A stretch of DNA of 64,000 nucleotides, from positions 3,872,875-3,936,874 of the forward strand of contig JXTC01000003.1 of NCBI GenBank assembly GCA_002914845.1, written 5' to 3'. This document shows, in pieces, positions 1 through 13,789 of this stretch. The stretch comes from Trema orientale. Taxonomy: Eukaryota > Streptophyta > Magnoliopsida > Rosales > Cannabaceae. The notes below the pieces were generated by a model. That model saw only the letters and a list, made by a program, of their open reading frames with translations, was not told where the DNA came from and did not search any database. The position numbers were made by a program, and so were the translations under genes. Every line of letters starts with the position of its first letter. Within the stretch, counting starts at the first letter, position 1.

Positions 1-3000
1 CCTAATGGGAGTCCCATACCTTGGAATCTTGAGGGGATGGAATTATGATACCAGGCATTTTCATTGGAACTGGATTAAGCTGAAAACCAAGTACAAAAGG
101 ATCCATATAGTATACAACACCCACTGCACTTAAGTTTTTGGCTGTTTCAAAAGCCCGTTTGATTGTGGAGATCCCAAGAATAAATCGGATTGAATAGCTA
201 CAGATTAAAAGATTTCCTTCGACAAGATCCTGGTTGAAGTTACTAGAATCTTGGCATTCACCCACATACATATCATCAGCAACTGTCGTGTCATTGTTTA
301 ACGCATGAATTGCAGAAACTAGTGTGTACATTGTATCATTCTCTGTTCCCGCTGAATAACAGATAGAAATTACATTACTTCCAAGTGTAAAAAATTAAAC
401 AATAAGCTGTATGCAAGTTGCAAAAACACGCATCATTAGGTTATTCATAAAAGGAGTGAAACAAGTATGCATTGATAAGAAGAAAAATGAGCGCAGATTA
501 CTTCTATATTGGAAAGAATTTAAAAGTGAAAAATTCGAAATAGTAGTAAGTAGTTTTTGAACAATCCACTTCCACTTCTCCTGAATAAATGTAAAACTTC
601 TAGCAATTGTCCAGATAAAGTTATTCCTGTTTCAATTTATTTTATTTCACTCCAGCATGTAATAAAGTAATGCACAAATTTCTTTTTCCTCCCATGCTGG
701 CATATTTAGAAGTATTAACTTCTTTCTTCAATATTTGTCCTCTGCTGAACCCCACAATCTTAATGAGGTAGGAATCTCTAGCATAGTGCTATGTAGGTCC
801 TCATGGGTATCAGAAGCATAACTCATGGTCCTCGTGGGTACATTTGTTTCCAAGAATTCTTGCATAAAATTCAGATCTTACCATCCATACTGATGTTACT
901 GTTTCTTTCCTTCTTGTCTACTACGAATAGTTTTCTTTGAAGCCAGTTATTCGTTATTACTATGTTATAAGGATATATCTCAAACTCAAACTGTGACGCT
1001 ACTTCCAAATTTCATGCACATCAAAAAGTACATATAACAACCAAGTAACTAGTTTTTCAGGTAATCATACATGAAAAATTAAGAAGAACTGAAAATCCAA
1101 TTAGGAAGACAAACTTACGAGCAAGACCAACTCCATGAATAGTAACATTGTTGCCAAGCACTATAGAGTTACTGTACATCCTATCATGAGAAGCAGCACC
1201 CACCGTGAAAATCCATGGACTAAATGAAGACATACTCTTTGGGGATGGTCCAGTGTTTCCTGCTGCTTGCACAACAAATATACCAGCCTTCACAGCTGAC
1301 AACAGTGCCATGTCTATGGGATTAAAAAATGTTGCAATACCAGGAGGACGCCGGTTTGGAGTGATTGATAAGCTTATTATGTCAACACCATCCTGAGCAG
1401 CCTGAGAATGAACATAGGAAAGTTAAAATAAACGTATGAGCATAACTTCAACCATCTAAGCCCAAGATCAAGAATTAAAGTGCAACTAATATATAAAATA
1501 ACAGGAAGAAAGTAAAAAATTATATCCACTGTTGTAAGTTCTAACCCTTGCCGTGCATTCATTAGTTCTGTATATGCGACAGACGAAATAGTTGCTTAAG
1601 CAAAATAAGCTAATTTTATATACCTGGTCTATTGCAGCAACCACATCTGCAGCAAAGCCTCCAAAGCTCTTGTACAATGCCTTGTAAATGGCAATGCTGA
1701 AAAGGATAGGCATCTAGTTAAAACAGAAAATCTTGCAACAAATTTTAGAAAGAAAAATGCATAATACATTACTAAACGTGCAATAATAACAACAAATCCC
1801 ACTGATTGATGAAAAGATCTAGATAATTACTGTGAACGAGGAGCCATCCCACTCGCATTTCCGAAGTAATGCCCTGAAACTATGACTGGAACCCCATGGT
1901 TTCCTGCAGCAACAGATGCTGTGTGCCTGTACATTATATCTAGATCAGTCAGCTGCCTCTTGAAAAGTTAGAAAGAATATAACAAGGAAGAAGACAACTT
2001 TTAGCATCTTAAAAAAGATAAAAATATACATTTTTTATTCACTATCTCAATAAAAGAACTGTTAAGCTTTCAAGATTTTATTAAATTATACTGCAAATTC
2101 AAACAAATTTACAGAATGAACTTGTGCATTATATAACACAAATATAAATACGAACAATCAGCTGCAGAAACAAGTTCACAAACGCATGTTCTCTAACACG
2201 GAGATGAGGTGTAGGGAATGCCCACCACATGAAAATAACGAAATAAAACAATAACGATGATAATACTAATATTGACAAGGAAAAAGAAGAAAAGCTGATA
2301 TTTAGGTAATCATGATGGACAACTACTTCTGAAAACTCAATATAGTGCATGGAAGAAAAGCTTTAGCTTTTGTTAAGGCGATATAAAACTACCCATATGT
2401 CTAAAACATTATCCCCACTATATATATATATATTTTCATCTTGAAACTTTAGAATGCCAAGAGTCTATACCATCAGCAAGAGTCTATATTTGGCTTGTAA
2501 AAATGTTGTCTACAATGGGTATGTCTAACAATGATACTAGGTAAAATCCCAAAAACCTTGACGTTTTTCTTCTCTTTTTCTTTCTCTATAGAAATTATGG
2601 ATGTACATAATTAATTTTACAAATTCTGACTGTAACCAGATTATTAATTCGTGGTCAGAATGAAAAGGCAGTAATGCTACCAACATAAAGCAGAGATAAT
2701 CAAAACAGACTCAAAGGCCACAACAGTTAATTACAAACCATCAGGAAAAGCCACATAAACTCACGTTCCATGGCCATCACCATCAAATGGTGAAGCATAG
2801 TCCTGAGATGAGTTGAAAATTCCCCTGGTTATAGCTGATGCTGCAAAATGGCGAGCCCCAACAAGCTTCCTGTTACATGAACCAGATGGAAAATCTGGAG
2901 TAACTTCACAAATGCCAGAAAAATGATGAGGAACTGGATATGGATGGTCAGTTGTGTCATCAGCAAAGCTTGGGTGATTCGGATCAATGCCAGTATCAAT

Positions 3001-4456
3001 AAACCCAATCACAACTCCCTCTCCTGCAAATTCATATCCACCTTGTTGGGCCCAAGCCCCTTGTGGCAAACCCAAAAACTGAGGAGTATGGGTAGTTGCC
3101 GTTCTAACGGAGAAATCCAAAACCACATTAGCCACTTCTCTCCTCCGTGAAAGCTTATCTGCCTTCAAATGCAGACATGTCACTATTATTAAGACTTAAA
3201 AAGTACAATCTCAGGAAAAGGAAATAAAAAAGGACAAATATGTTTTCACGAATACAAACTATTATGTCAATCACAAAATGTAATTGAGTGTCATGCGCCA
3301 AAAAAATGCCATTCTTTTATGACCAATATTGAAAACAGAGTCAACAGACAGCACCATTTAAACAGCAGAACAACCATGAGTATGCTTTATAATTATATTT
3401 GAATAATATGATACCTGCTCTGGAGTAACAAACACAGCAAATCCATTAATTAAGTAATGGTAGCTGTACAGCTTCAGATACTTCTCCCCCTTCAAAACCC
3501 TCCTTAATAATGAATCATGAACTCGTGCAACATAAGAGCCGTATCGCCGATCTGCTTTTGAAATGTTTCTAAATCTAATAACAGAAAGACATTCAAAACA
3601 TCATTAACAAAGTCAAAGATCCAAAAGATGCAAACTATCTCCAAAAGAAGCAAACTATCTCAGAACTCGAGTCATGTTGTATAATGTGATAAGTACAAGT
3701 TTAGACACGTTCATAAGAGACACTTTTATGTAGAAAATCCACCAAAAGGAACACAGAAGAGGCCATGAGTAAGATACCCCAAGTAAGGTTCAACCCCTAC
3801 TCAAGTGGAAAACAAGAACTACCAATATTTACACTAAAATTAGCTTACATATATGTATATATTTATCCAAATAAAACTCAAACCCATCCTATGATGGTTC
3901 GTGTGTACTGACTGCGATTCTTCGTACTTGAGTAGCCATTCCAAGGTGTAAAAAGGAAAATTCAATAGAAAAATGCAATGATACCAAGGTAAGATAATTT
4001 TTTCCAGCAAAAAAACATGAAAGTAATATATTTTTTTGCTTGGACAGCAAAATAACAACCTCAACAATCCACATGGGTCTCTCAAATAAAAACAAAGAGA
4101 ACACAAAACCGAGGTAATTTCACCAAACACTAGAAAAATCAAACTACAGATATAAATTATATTAAAGAACCTTACTTGAGCTTCCAAATTACTCTGAATC
4201 CCATTTTAGAAATTAAAAAAAAAATGCTGACAAAAAAATACCTCCTTTTATGAACATTGAGCTTCCCATAAGCACCATGACTGGAATTATGATTGACTCT
4301 TCTGAGCTCATCATAGTAATGAGTAGCAGCTTGAGCTTCTTTAAGAGTAACAATATAAATAGCTGTAATGTCCTCCGAATCCTCCTGACATAACGTGATA
4401 ATATACATCCCAAAACAAATCACCACCATTAAATAAACTCCATAAATGCTCCTCAT
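1..4456 (-). CDS. Subtilisin-like serine protease, SBT2 subfamily (partial, 3' end outside window)
   Basis: Seven exons on the minus strand read 4242-4456, 3415-3574, 2765-3162, 1831-1926, 1624-1696, 1119-1401 and 20-351. All junctions are GT-AG, phases agree, and they encode 519 residues before the window ends. The start at 4456 (MRSIYGVYLMVV) gives a hydrophobic signal peptide; an in-frame Met at 4555 would only add a poor leader. After it comes an I9 propeptide (IYIVTLKEAQ), then the S8 domain with catalytic Asp in GFIDTGIDPNHPSF (about residue 181), catalytic His in GDGHGTHTAS (about 256) and the oxyanion Asn in QAAGNTGPSP (about 363). A PA domain begins near YVGECQDSS. The catalytic Ser exon lies outside. 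The family is secreted or cell-wall proteases; SBT2 is the subfamily inferred from PYPVPHHFSGICEV- and MKMPGIIIPSP-type segments. No break is seen in the part present. Confidence 0.93.
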
Positions 4457-4860
4457 TTCGGAATCACAAGCACAAAAATGACAAAATCCCAGCAACCAAA
4501 AACTCCAAGATGTACCAAAACCTCTTCCTAAGCTCAGCTCCTCAAAAACCCACATCCACCATTGTCAGACCCTTTGAGCTAGGTGCCTAGGTCAATGGAG
4601 CAGAGCAAAGAAACCCCAGATACCCTCACTAGTGGTCGAACATGGCAGTAAGAGGAAAGTACTGAAAACCCATTACGCAACCACACATGAAGAGTGATGT
4701 AGCCGAGAAAGCAGGGCACTTTTGGGTGAAATAAAAGAACCCTTTTGTTCACTTTTGCCGTGTTGTTTAGAGAGAGAGAAACAGAGAGAGAGAGAAGTGA
4801 GTATTAATAGCTGCCTGGGGAAGTAATGTATTGTATATAGAGAATCTGCAACTTTTTTCG
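4457..4860 (-). promoter_or_regulatory. 5' leader and proximal promoter of the SBT2 gene
   Basis: This is the region immediately upstream of the SBT2 start codon. It holds a GA/TC-rich microsatellite at about 4770-4797, a common feature of plant 5' leaders and core promoters. No confident TATA box or transcription start could be assigned by eye. Confidence 0.4.
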
Positions 4861-5168
4861 GGTGCTGTGCATTTGAACGTTTTGTTTATTATTAGATATG
4901 AGAGAAAAGAAAAAGGTCAAGTTGGACCAAGAAAAAATTGAGCCGTTTTCTTTTGTTTTTTACTCCATTTTTTGGGTCTTTTTGTTCATCTGAGATTTCA
5001 TTTTCTCAAAATTTTGATCATAAACACATGAATATACATATATGTATCATTTGTTTTATTTTTTTTATGAATCATGAGTATGATGAGTCAGAAACCTTTG
5101 TTTTGGCCCTTTGTATAGATTAATTGTCTATTTCCTTCCAACGTTCCAATTTTATTAAGATCGCCCGT

Positions 5169-5326
5169 GACATTGATAGATACATAGATAATGTAGAGAA
5201 AAATGTATGTATATATGACAATAGTGTGACCGAGTGTGACTGAGTGTGACATTGATAGATACATAGATAATATAAGGTAGAGAAAAATGTATGTATATAT
5301 ATGACAATAGTGTGACTGAGTGGGGG
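5169..5326. repeat. 79-bp tandem duplication
   Basis: Two adjacent copies of a unit starting gacattgatagatacataga, at about 5169 and 5248, share nearly all bases, including the atgtatgtatatatgac and aatagtgtgac parts. Small insertions separate them. This looks like a local tandem duplication, not a mobile element. Confidence 0.8.
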
Positions 5327-7339
5327 ATCTCGTGGGACGGTTGGTGGTGGTGGTGGTGTATAGATCACTCTATTTGTGGTTATGGCTGAGAAAGTGCCCA
5401 TGTGAAAAGTAGCAAACAATGACGAATTTTTTTTATAGGATTCTATATTCCATGTTTGGAATCTCTTCTTTCCCATAATTTCTCTATATTATATTTTGTT
5501 CAATGTATAGGATTGAGTTCTTGGAATTATGTTGCGTATCACTACTCGATAATTAATATATACCAAACACACGCTTGTACCTGCCTATGGTATCACAACT
5601 TATCAACATTAACATGAGATTTAATTATTAGTCGTTGTGAATAACGTTGCTCAAACTTTATTTATCTACATGCTTTGAATAATAAAAATACATCATTATT
5701 AGTAATGAGATCATCGTACATGTAATAACAAGCAAATTAATTTTCTAACGCAAACGTTTTGGACGGGATGACTATCTATTTCAAAAGAAAACAAAAATAG
5801 TATCACTCAAGTTTCCCATTTATATTTTTAGGAAATAAAAAAAAAATCCGATATATATGCCTTAACTATCGTTCTAGAACACTTATATTCATCTCGATTC
5901 ATGTCCGATTCTAATCAGTCTAATATTAAAAACAATAGCAACATTAATGTGGACATTATAACATTAGAAGTTTCATATAGTTCTAAATTTATATAATATT
6001 GAATATGGTGATGCTATTGTTAGAAACATTCCTAACTCCATTATTTTAAACTTTTCAGTGTTCTGCATCAGATGTGATGAAATATCAACAAACAATCCAC
6101 ATGGTAGCATACGTAATACCAGTAGCTCCACCATAACCAAGTGGGATCCATATATATAATTCTATATTTTCTCCTGTAATTGGTACTCTCACACTAGCTT
6201 ATATTACAATGTTTCGTAGTTTTATAGTGTTTTCATAACTGATAAAATGACACATTGATGTGTGTCTTTCCTCATGTTCTCCCCACCAATCTTCTCATTG
6301 CCAAAGTGGTAGGCCATAGCCACAAAAAAAAGAGGCATCATCCACTGCTGGGGACCCATGTGTCCAAATATAATAGTCGTTAAAGGGTTCTTAGTATGCT
6401 CAGTGTCTCAAAAGAACCTGATTCTTACAATCATTAGTATCATTTTCTTTTCGGGCTTAATCGATGACCTTCCTACCTTTCTCTCTTTCCATGTGACTAA
6501 GTAAAAAAGAAAGAACTTGCTTACCGTTGGGCCACGTAATTTTCTATCTTTACCAAAGAATAAATTCAAAAGTAAAGTAGTGACTTTATCCGAGTGCAAA
6601 GGCCTGATGCTCATTTATTAGTAATATCTCATATGTTATTATTAATGAACTTTTGGTCAGAGTATGATTAACGTTGACAAAGTATTTTCCAAAAGGAAAT
6701 GTTGGTTTTATTTTTATTTTTAGTGATTTTATTGGACCTCACTCTCAAAGTTAATTATCACGCACATGCATTAATTAAATACTTTTTTCTTTTTTAAAAA
6801 AAAAAAAAGAAGGGGGCACTAATTCCATTAGTTGCAGCATTACAAGAATGAAGAACGACCGTAAAGTAGAAGGATGATGAGACACCGAAAGGCAAAAGGA
6901 GGTGATAAAGAGAAATGTTGAAAATCACTTGGTGGATTTTAAGTACAAGTAATTTTTAATTAGTTTCATTTTAGATATGAAAGGCACTGTTGCCTTCTAA
7001 AGTGGTGCAATGTTATTAAAAGATTATAAGTCATTCAGTGTCTTTATTTTTCTTTTTAATGTTTTAATTTGATTGAGTTATTAAGTTTATAAATTATAAT
7101 AATGTTTGGAACAGAAACATATTATTGACAACTAGTGATGCAAGCACTATGTATATATGTATATGCACTAAAACTATTACAAATATGTGGGATTGAATTG
7201 CCACTAAATTTATTTTATTCCAACATAAATGTTGATGTGCCTTATAACGATGCAAAGCAATACTCTAATTGTAAGTACTATAATAATATTGACAATTTTA
7301 ACAGATTGAATACGTTTTTCTAAACGAGTCAGTTATGGA

Positions 7340-7414
7340 TATATGGATGGGTTCGCGACATCTATCCTTTAACTAAACCCAGCTATATGGATGGGTTCGC
7401 GACATCTATCCTTT
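7340..7414. repeat. 31-bp perfect direct repeat
   Basis: The 31-base unit at 7340-7370 (containing gggttcgcgacatctatcc) is repeated without change at 7384-7414, separated by 13 bases. It is GC-richer than its surroundings. No gene context explains it. Confidence 0.85.
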
Positions 7415-7738
7415 TATGACATCTCACACTTCCACAAGTTAGATTTGTGGCTAGAGTTCTATGTTCTATTAAAGGAGTAATAATTTTGGTCCGTAATTGT
7501 CGTAGAATCGTGTTCTTCTCCCTAAGTACTTTTAAAATCAATAGCATTGGTTCCTAAACTTTCAAAAAAGTCCTAGTGTTAGTAACTTACACATTTTCAA
7601 TCAGTTTTAACAAAAATGACATTGTAGATTTGTGGCTGGAATGCTTCTATTAAAGGAGTAATAACTTGTACATTGCTCTTTTAAAATGGGATAATCGTAG
7701 AATTTTGTGTGTAACTTTATGAACCGAGAAGATGCTTA

Positions 7739-8699
7739 AGGTCCGTTTGGTTGGGGGTAATGGAAAGGAAAGGAATGGAGTTGATTCCAAAATGACTCAA
7801 TTCTAATGTTTGTTTAGGATGTGGGAATGGAAATAAACTTTCCAATGGAAACGAATTTGATGGAATTGCATTCCACCCAATCTTAGGTGGAAACCCATTC
7901 CATTCCATTGGTTTTCTTGTCAAATGTGTTTTTTTATTAAATATACGAAATAATTATGAAATAATATTAATAACATAATTAATAAAATAATTTAATTTAA
8001 AAAATAATAATTTAATTGATAAAAAAATAATTAATAAAGTAATAAAATAAATTAAAATAATGGTAAATGTAAAATAATTTAATTAAATAATAATTTAACT
8101 AAAAATAATTAATTAAATAATACAATAAAAATAAAATAATGCTACACGTAAAATAATGTAATAAAATAATAATTTAACTAAAAATAATTAAAAAATAATT
8201 TAATAATAAAAATAAAATAACGCTAAATGTAAAATAATTAATAAAATAATAATTTAATTAATAAAATAATTTGAGAAAATAATGAAATAAAATAATACTA
8301 AATGTAAAATAATTTAATTAATAAAAAATTATTAATAAAATAATACAATAAAATAAAATAATTTAAAATGTAAAATAAAATAATAATTTAATTTAATAAA
8401 ATAAAATAATGTTAAATGTAAAATAAAATAATAGAATAACAATTTAATTAATAAAATAATTCAATGCTAATTGTAATTTAAATTACTTAAAATATTCATT
8501 TTAAGCTGAAGGTTATTTTTATCATTATACAGCTAATTTCATTCCTCATCATAGTTAAACAAATATAAGAATGTCTATTCAGCTACTGATTCCAGCACTC
8601 TAACCAAACAACATAATTATATTACCATTTCTTTTCCATTCCATTCTGATTATTATTACCATTACTATTACCATTCCACCACTACAACCAAACGGGTCC
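7739..8699. mobile_element. Non-autonomous PIF/Harbinger-like element (Tourist-type)
   Basis: The left end reads AGGTCCGTTTGGTTG and the right end, reversed, reads GGACCCGTTTGGTTG. They are flanked by TTA at 7736-7738 and 8700-8702, matching the TTA/TAA target duplication of Harbinger elements (the boundary could shift one base to TAA). Just inside both ends is wording based on ggaatgga/tccattcc. The middle is a long degenerate array of ataaaataat-type repeats (about 7940-8470). No transposase is encoded. Family assignment rests on the termini and target duplication only. Confidence 0.7.
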
Positions 8700-8702
8700 T
8701 TA

Positions 8703-9146
8703 ATGTGTAAAAACTAACCTAAAACATGTTCGAAACAAACACTACTTTTTATTTATTTCTTCAAGTTCAAGGACCAGATCTACTAAATTTAAAGTTTAAG
8801 GAATTAGATATTTATCTTTTAGCTTAATTAGACTAAATATTTCTTACATTATCCGATTATCTTTTTGCTCGGGACTACATATTATAGGAAGAAAAAAAAA
8901 AAAAGCCAATGAGAAAAAGAAAGGACACTAAACCATATAGGCTACCACTTGTAATGAGAGGAAAACCAAAAAAAAAAAAAAAGAAACAAAGTGTGAAATT
9001 ACATAATTTTGATATAAAAATGAAATATAATTTATTTAAAAAAAAAAAAAAGACCCACGCAAAAAAGATAGATGTTTAAACTACACTCAAAGGAACATAT
9101 GAGATCTAAAATGTGAAGTGAACATGAGCCATAATTTGGGAGCCTA
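8703..9146. other. Intergenic DNA with several A-runs
   Basis: A short AT-rich stretch holding three or more separate runs of 12-15 A near 8888, 8968 and 9038. They may be the tails of old retroposons, but no body or target duplication could be matched to them. Confidence 0.5.
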
Positions 9147-9801
9147 TTATTTTTTTTGCTCGGAATCAGAGTAATAGATGAACAAAAAGCTAAAATATTG
9201 GCAGCCACAACAGGGGGCTACCTCCTGTAAGTCGAAGTGCCCAGAGATCTTGAGCCTCTGAGCTCAGTTTACCATCTCATGGGACGCAATATTCAATTCT
9301 TGAGGAATATACAAAATCTTATACAGTATGTTGTCTAAAGAGAAAAAAAAAAATACCAAAGAACAAATGAGATAAAGACTAGTGTGATATCTTCCTATGG
9401 ACAACTACTTTCACCACTTCAAGACAATTCATAAAAATGAAGATCTCTGCCAACCCCACTCGGTGCAAACCTGTAAAACTAGGTTTAGGCCCTTAGTTCT
9501 ACTTTCAATAGTGATGAGGCTTTCTCATATCCCATTGAAAGAATTTGGACATCACTGGATTCGTCTAGTCCCATCACCGTAGCTGCTGCCATTCCCATCT
9601 TTGAGAGCTGCATCTGCCAACACCTTTTTTTCTTCCACTTCTTTGACATTAGTATGGCTTGGTCTTCTGGGATTGCTCTGTTAACCTCTTCCAAGAAGTG
9701 AGAAATACAATACTCCTCTGTTAGCTTGTTTATCAAGAAAAGGATCTCTTTAGGGCTATGATTTATAATACTATGAAAATTTTCATTTCTATTCCACCAA
9801 A
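9147..9801 (-). mobile_element. LINE (L1-type), 3' portion with RNase H
   Basis: On the minus strand this encodes the end of a plant L1-type RNase H region: a segment with AAATVMGLDESSD (9485-9736) and, nearer the 3' end, YIPQELNIASHEMVN followed by a stop at about 9258. A short A-run on the minus strand (T-run near 9151-9158 on plus) suggests the element's 3' tail. The reading frame is broken in several places. Directly upstream (9802) the LINE is interrupted by the CACTA transposon and resumes at 20767. Confidence 0.8.
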
Positions 9802-9814
9802 CACTACTACAAAA
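9802..9814 (+). repeat. CACTA terminal inverted repeat, left
   Basis: Reads CACTACTACAAAA and pairs perfectly with 20754-20766. Preceded by AAA. Confidence 0.93.
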
Positions 9815-11281
9815 CAGTATTTAGAAGTCAGTTTTTAACCATCATCTAAGAACTTAGAAGTCGATTATGAACTATCATCTAGGTGGGCGACTTCTAAGTT
9901 AAAGTACTTACAAGTAGGTTCTTTAGGAAACGACCTTTAAGTTGATATTTCTTTTTCCACGTACTTTTAGCCTAAGAAGTCACTTTCCTAGGACTGACCT
10001 TTAAGTATATACATAGGTCTTCAACCAAACAGTCAGTTTTTAAGAACCGACTTCTAAGTGTATGTGCAAGAGGGATTTTTTGGAGAATTTTTTTCCCTCC
10101 CTTGCATCAAAAATACATTCTTCATGCAACCAAATACAAATTTTCACAATGTATACTTTTCTAATATGTGATCTCACTGAATAAATGTGCAAAACACCAA
10201 TCAAATGTAACAAAACCAATTACATATATATATATGTATATATCCTATTAACTAATCAAACTAACTACATAGTCCTAAGTTAAACTAAGTACTTAATTAG
10301 TTTCTACTTATCAAAGTTAGAACACTACATCAAGAAGTCTAATAACAAAGTCGATCTCCTATGATCATCAAATTAAGTCATACAAGGCATCGACCCACTC
10401 ATTCTGTATCTCATTTATCTCCTTCATCGTATAACTCTTCTTTCCATTACACTAAAATAAAAGTTAATAAAACCATGAGCACTATACAAAATAAATGCAT
10501 TGGGAAAAATTTTTTTGCAAGTGATACTAATTAATATTTTGTTAGTTACCTTACTATTCAACCATTGTAATAGTCTATTATCAAAGCAAAAGTCTCTCAT
10601 ATATTGCAAAATATAAATTCCACATTTAATATTCGAGAGTTTAGGAGGAAATTACATAATGTATAAGTCAAATTAGTTTGTAGTTAATACTAATATAGTA
10701 GAACTTAAAACTTGGTAGGAATCAAATATTGTTAGTATCTTTATATCTCTCTATTGAACACAACTGTCCCTTCCTCCTTTCTTTTGCAAATCATTGTAGT
10801 AGCCAAAAGCCCTAAAAAAGGGGAGAAAAAGAAAGAAAAAACTCAAAAAAAAAAAAAAGAGAAGTAAGGTAATGGTTTAAAATACCAAGACACTTATATA
10901 GACATAACATTTTTTATATCTTCTGGCGGTGGATTTGTAATTGAATCAAGAAAGAAACAAGATTCACAGAGTGGATGGATGATTATTATCATCTAATGAT
11001 GGCTATTCACTAAATAAATAAATAATTAAACATTGATAAAAAGAATTTTCTAACTAATGACATAAGTAATTTTATCTTACTCTAAGTTATAAGAGAGTAA
11101 CCAAAGTTGTCCCATCTTTGATAATGTTAGCCGTTCAAATATTAATGAGCACAATCCATTTCAGTAGAACCCACAATAGAAGATCATGTTGGATCGATGA
11201 AACAAAAAAATTAAAATCGTTCTGCCTTCTCTAATGTATAGTACAAAATCCTAGAATTCATAAATAAATTTGTTAATTAAA

Positions 11282-13620
11282 CTAGACTTCTATGTTAATA
11301 TGGAATGAATAAATGGAAAGCGAGATACATGGAGCTCCAATCTTGATCATCCTACCAAATTGAACAATTTTCTCTGGTGCAATATATAAAGTGTGATCAT
11401 GGTTGAGAATATTCTTAGGTATACTGATAGGAATAGTAACTCTAGGATCGAAAATTTTTATCGATTTTAGTAACATCTCCAACTTCTTTGGAATGTTATT
11501 AGGCATGACAAATTAAGTTAGATCCCTTAGTGCTGCACTTGAACTAGTAGAAAGTTGAGTGGATAATCTTAAAAATGAGCGCTTCTTCTCTTTTTTCTGA
11601 GGATCCAATGAAGGTGATACATTTTTTTTCTTCTTAGATTTCTTAAACAGTTCCTACAAAGTTAGTTAGTTTCTAAAGTAATAATGATATGTATGTCAAG
11701 GTAATTAAATTAAAATGTTCTAACCTCCAAATCATTAATAATGACTAAATTTTTTGGTCATGCAACAAAACTTTTGATGGCAACTCCCACTAGAATCATC
11801 TCATCATTAGGGATAGGGAGGTGAACACATTTATCGTAACATTCTCCCACCACTACTCAGTAATTATTCTTTCCTAATAATCTCCCATGAATAATACCTT
11901 CAGTGACCATAATACGCCCAATAGCAACTATATCGCCATTTTCCAAGCTCAATATACATACTTTTTCCTAGAGAAATAAAAAAACCAACAGTTTTCATGG
12001 TAAGTTCTGTTAAGTGGGACATGATAAGTTATATTAGGCGGGACATACACTTATTTCTAAAGTCAATCTAAACTCATGTTTATGTAGTATTATCTCTAAT
12101 GGTTTTCCATTCTTATTTGGACTTATGGATTCCGTTACATCATCATTAATGAAAGTCTCAAATGCTGTAGGTGGTGAAATATTACCTCTAAGTTTTTTCT
12201 CCAAATATTTCATTCTATTGCTGAATTTTTCAAAATTTTGCTCTATAATCTATTGTTGTTTTTCCTTAAATTTTTGTTGCATCATTTCAATCTGCTTAGT
12301 AAATACCATGTCTTTTTCATTTTGAAATCTAAATTGATCCTCTTGGAGTTGTCTCAAGCCTCCTCTGGGATTTATAAAGTAGTCCCTTTGTATAATACCA
12401 TGACTTTGACCCTGAACTCACCTTGGATGCTCAGAAATGCCTAGTACTTGTGTCAAAATATCATTTGTGCCAATCTCCACCAATTTTCTTTTTTTTTCTT
12501 TTGCTCAAATAATTTATCCTATACGAAAACAAATTTATGATTAACAAATCACGAGGGTATGAATAAATAAATCTTTTGTGCAAATTCTGAATATACATAC
12601 AATCTTTTCTCCCACTGTCTTTACTTCTTCATTTGGATATTGTCCTTTAGTATCTATCTATTCGTGCCATTTTCCAAAGCAAAACACGGTGAATAAGATC
12701 TTCAATACCTAGTTCGTTTTGCTAAAAGTTAAAAATAAACTGGTTATTAGTAAGATGCCTTAACTATAACCACAATAGTATGTTTGCTAAACACTTACAA
12801 TTTCTGCCTCTAATTCTATGTAACTTTTTCGCGACTTTCGATTTAGGTATTGAATTTTTGCATGCCTTTCTTGTTGTAACTTTCTATAAAACTTGCATTT
12901 TATATAAACAAGAATTAGTAACATATCCAAAATAAATAGTCGAATGTATTGGCATTATAAATTGATCACATCACTTATTAGGAACTCAACAAATGTCTTA
13001 GATGTGACAAATTCCTTCCAATGTGTGGGCTTAATTGCTTAGTAGTTTTTTGAAGGTTTATCTAAAGCATGAGGATCACACACTAATAATTCTTTATATT
13101 TCACATAAGCTTGGATGAATTCTATTCAATCTTGTCTTGAAATTCTTCCATTTTTTAGAAATAAAACTCAATAGCTCTTTTCTTATTCTCTCCAGCATTA
13201 CAAATGCAAGCAAGGAATCATTAAAGAGAAGCATACGTTAGTCTATAACTGAAATATTCCTATTAGTTTATATAAATGGAGAGGCTTACATTGACATCTT
13301 CCAAAAATTTTTGTTTTAATTTGGAATCTATACTGTGCCAATTCTTTATGATGATAGGAACCATTGTCCATGCTTGCATACCAAGATAGTTTTGCAAATA
13401 TTTGGCTGGAGTTCCTAATATTTGATTTTTCTTGTTAAACACAAGTACTTTCTTTTTATCCTATTGGTCTTATCTCTAATGATATTGGCTAACTGCACAA
13501 TTCTATGATAATGTTGCTTCTTGTCCCTTTTGGGACCTTATCCTCATCTCTATTAACGTGCTCATCCTCATCTCCATCAAATTGCTCATCAAGGTGCTCA
13601 CCAAGGTCTTTCATTAACAT
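11282..13620 (-). pseudogene. CACTA TNP1-like gene (Transposase_24 and Tnp1/En/Spm domains), broken
   Basis: The minus-strand frame opens at 13620 with an acidic start (MLMKDLGEHLDEQFDGDEDE) followed by KGTRSNIIIELCS, as in CACTA TNP1-type proteins. Then come a Transposase_24-like stretch (about 12600-13400; WHEWIDTKGQYPNEEVK), a glutamine-rich coiled-coil stretch (about 12150-12440; QIEMMQQKFKEKQQQ), a Tnp1/En/Spm-like C-terminal domain (about 11740-11960; ends in VGVAIKSFVA) and a tail starting MPNNIPKKLEMLLKS (11282-11506). In related elements that tail precedes a Ulp1-type protease domain, which I do not see here. Stops and frame changes interrupt it repeatedly. Confidence 0.75.
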
Positions 13621-13789
13621 GTTCAATTGAGAATAAAGCATAACTTAGTAATTATAAATACAAATATGTAAAAATCATTACATAATCATGAAATTTCACA
13701 TAATAAATAAAATATAAAAAATATAAAAATAACTATATTTAATCTTATATTGTTTATATATTTATATGATTAATCTATATTCCTTCGCC

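Larger units (their letters stand above)
4861..7738. other. Intergenic DNA, no gene seen
   Basis: AT-rich DNA between the SBT2 promoter and a Harbinger-like element. Open frames here are short, lack introns or recognisable domains, and use low-complexity sequence. It contains two short direct-repeat structures listed separately (5169-5326 and 7340-7414). Related phrases containing 'ttctattaaaggagtaat' recur near 7465 and 7647, hinting at a further old duplication. Confidence 0.6.

Noticed and set aside
4172-4555. Upstream in-frame Met of the SBT2 gene at 4555
   Set aside because: The Met at 4456 gives a standard signal peptide; the longer start would put a Trp/Cys-rich leader before it. Kept only as an alternative.
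7940-8470. Very AT-rich ataaaataat tract, considered as an origin or matrix attachment region
   Set aside because: It is the interior of the Harbinger-like element; repeat growth explains it without a functional role.
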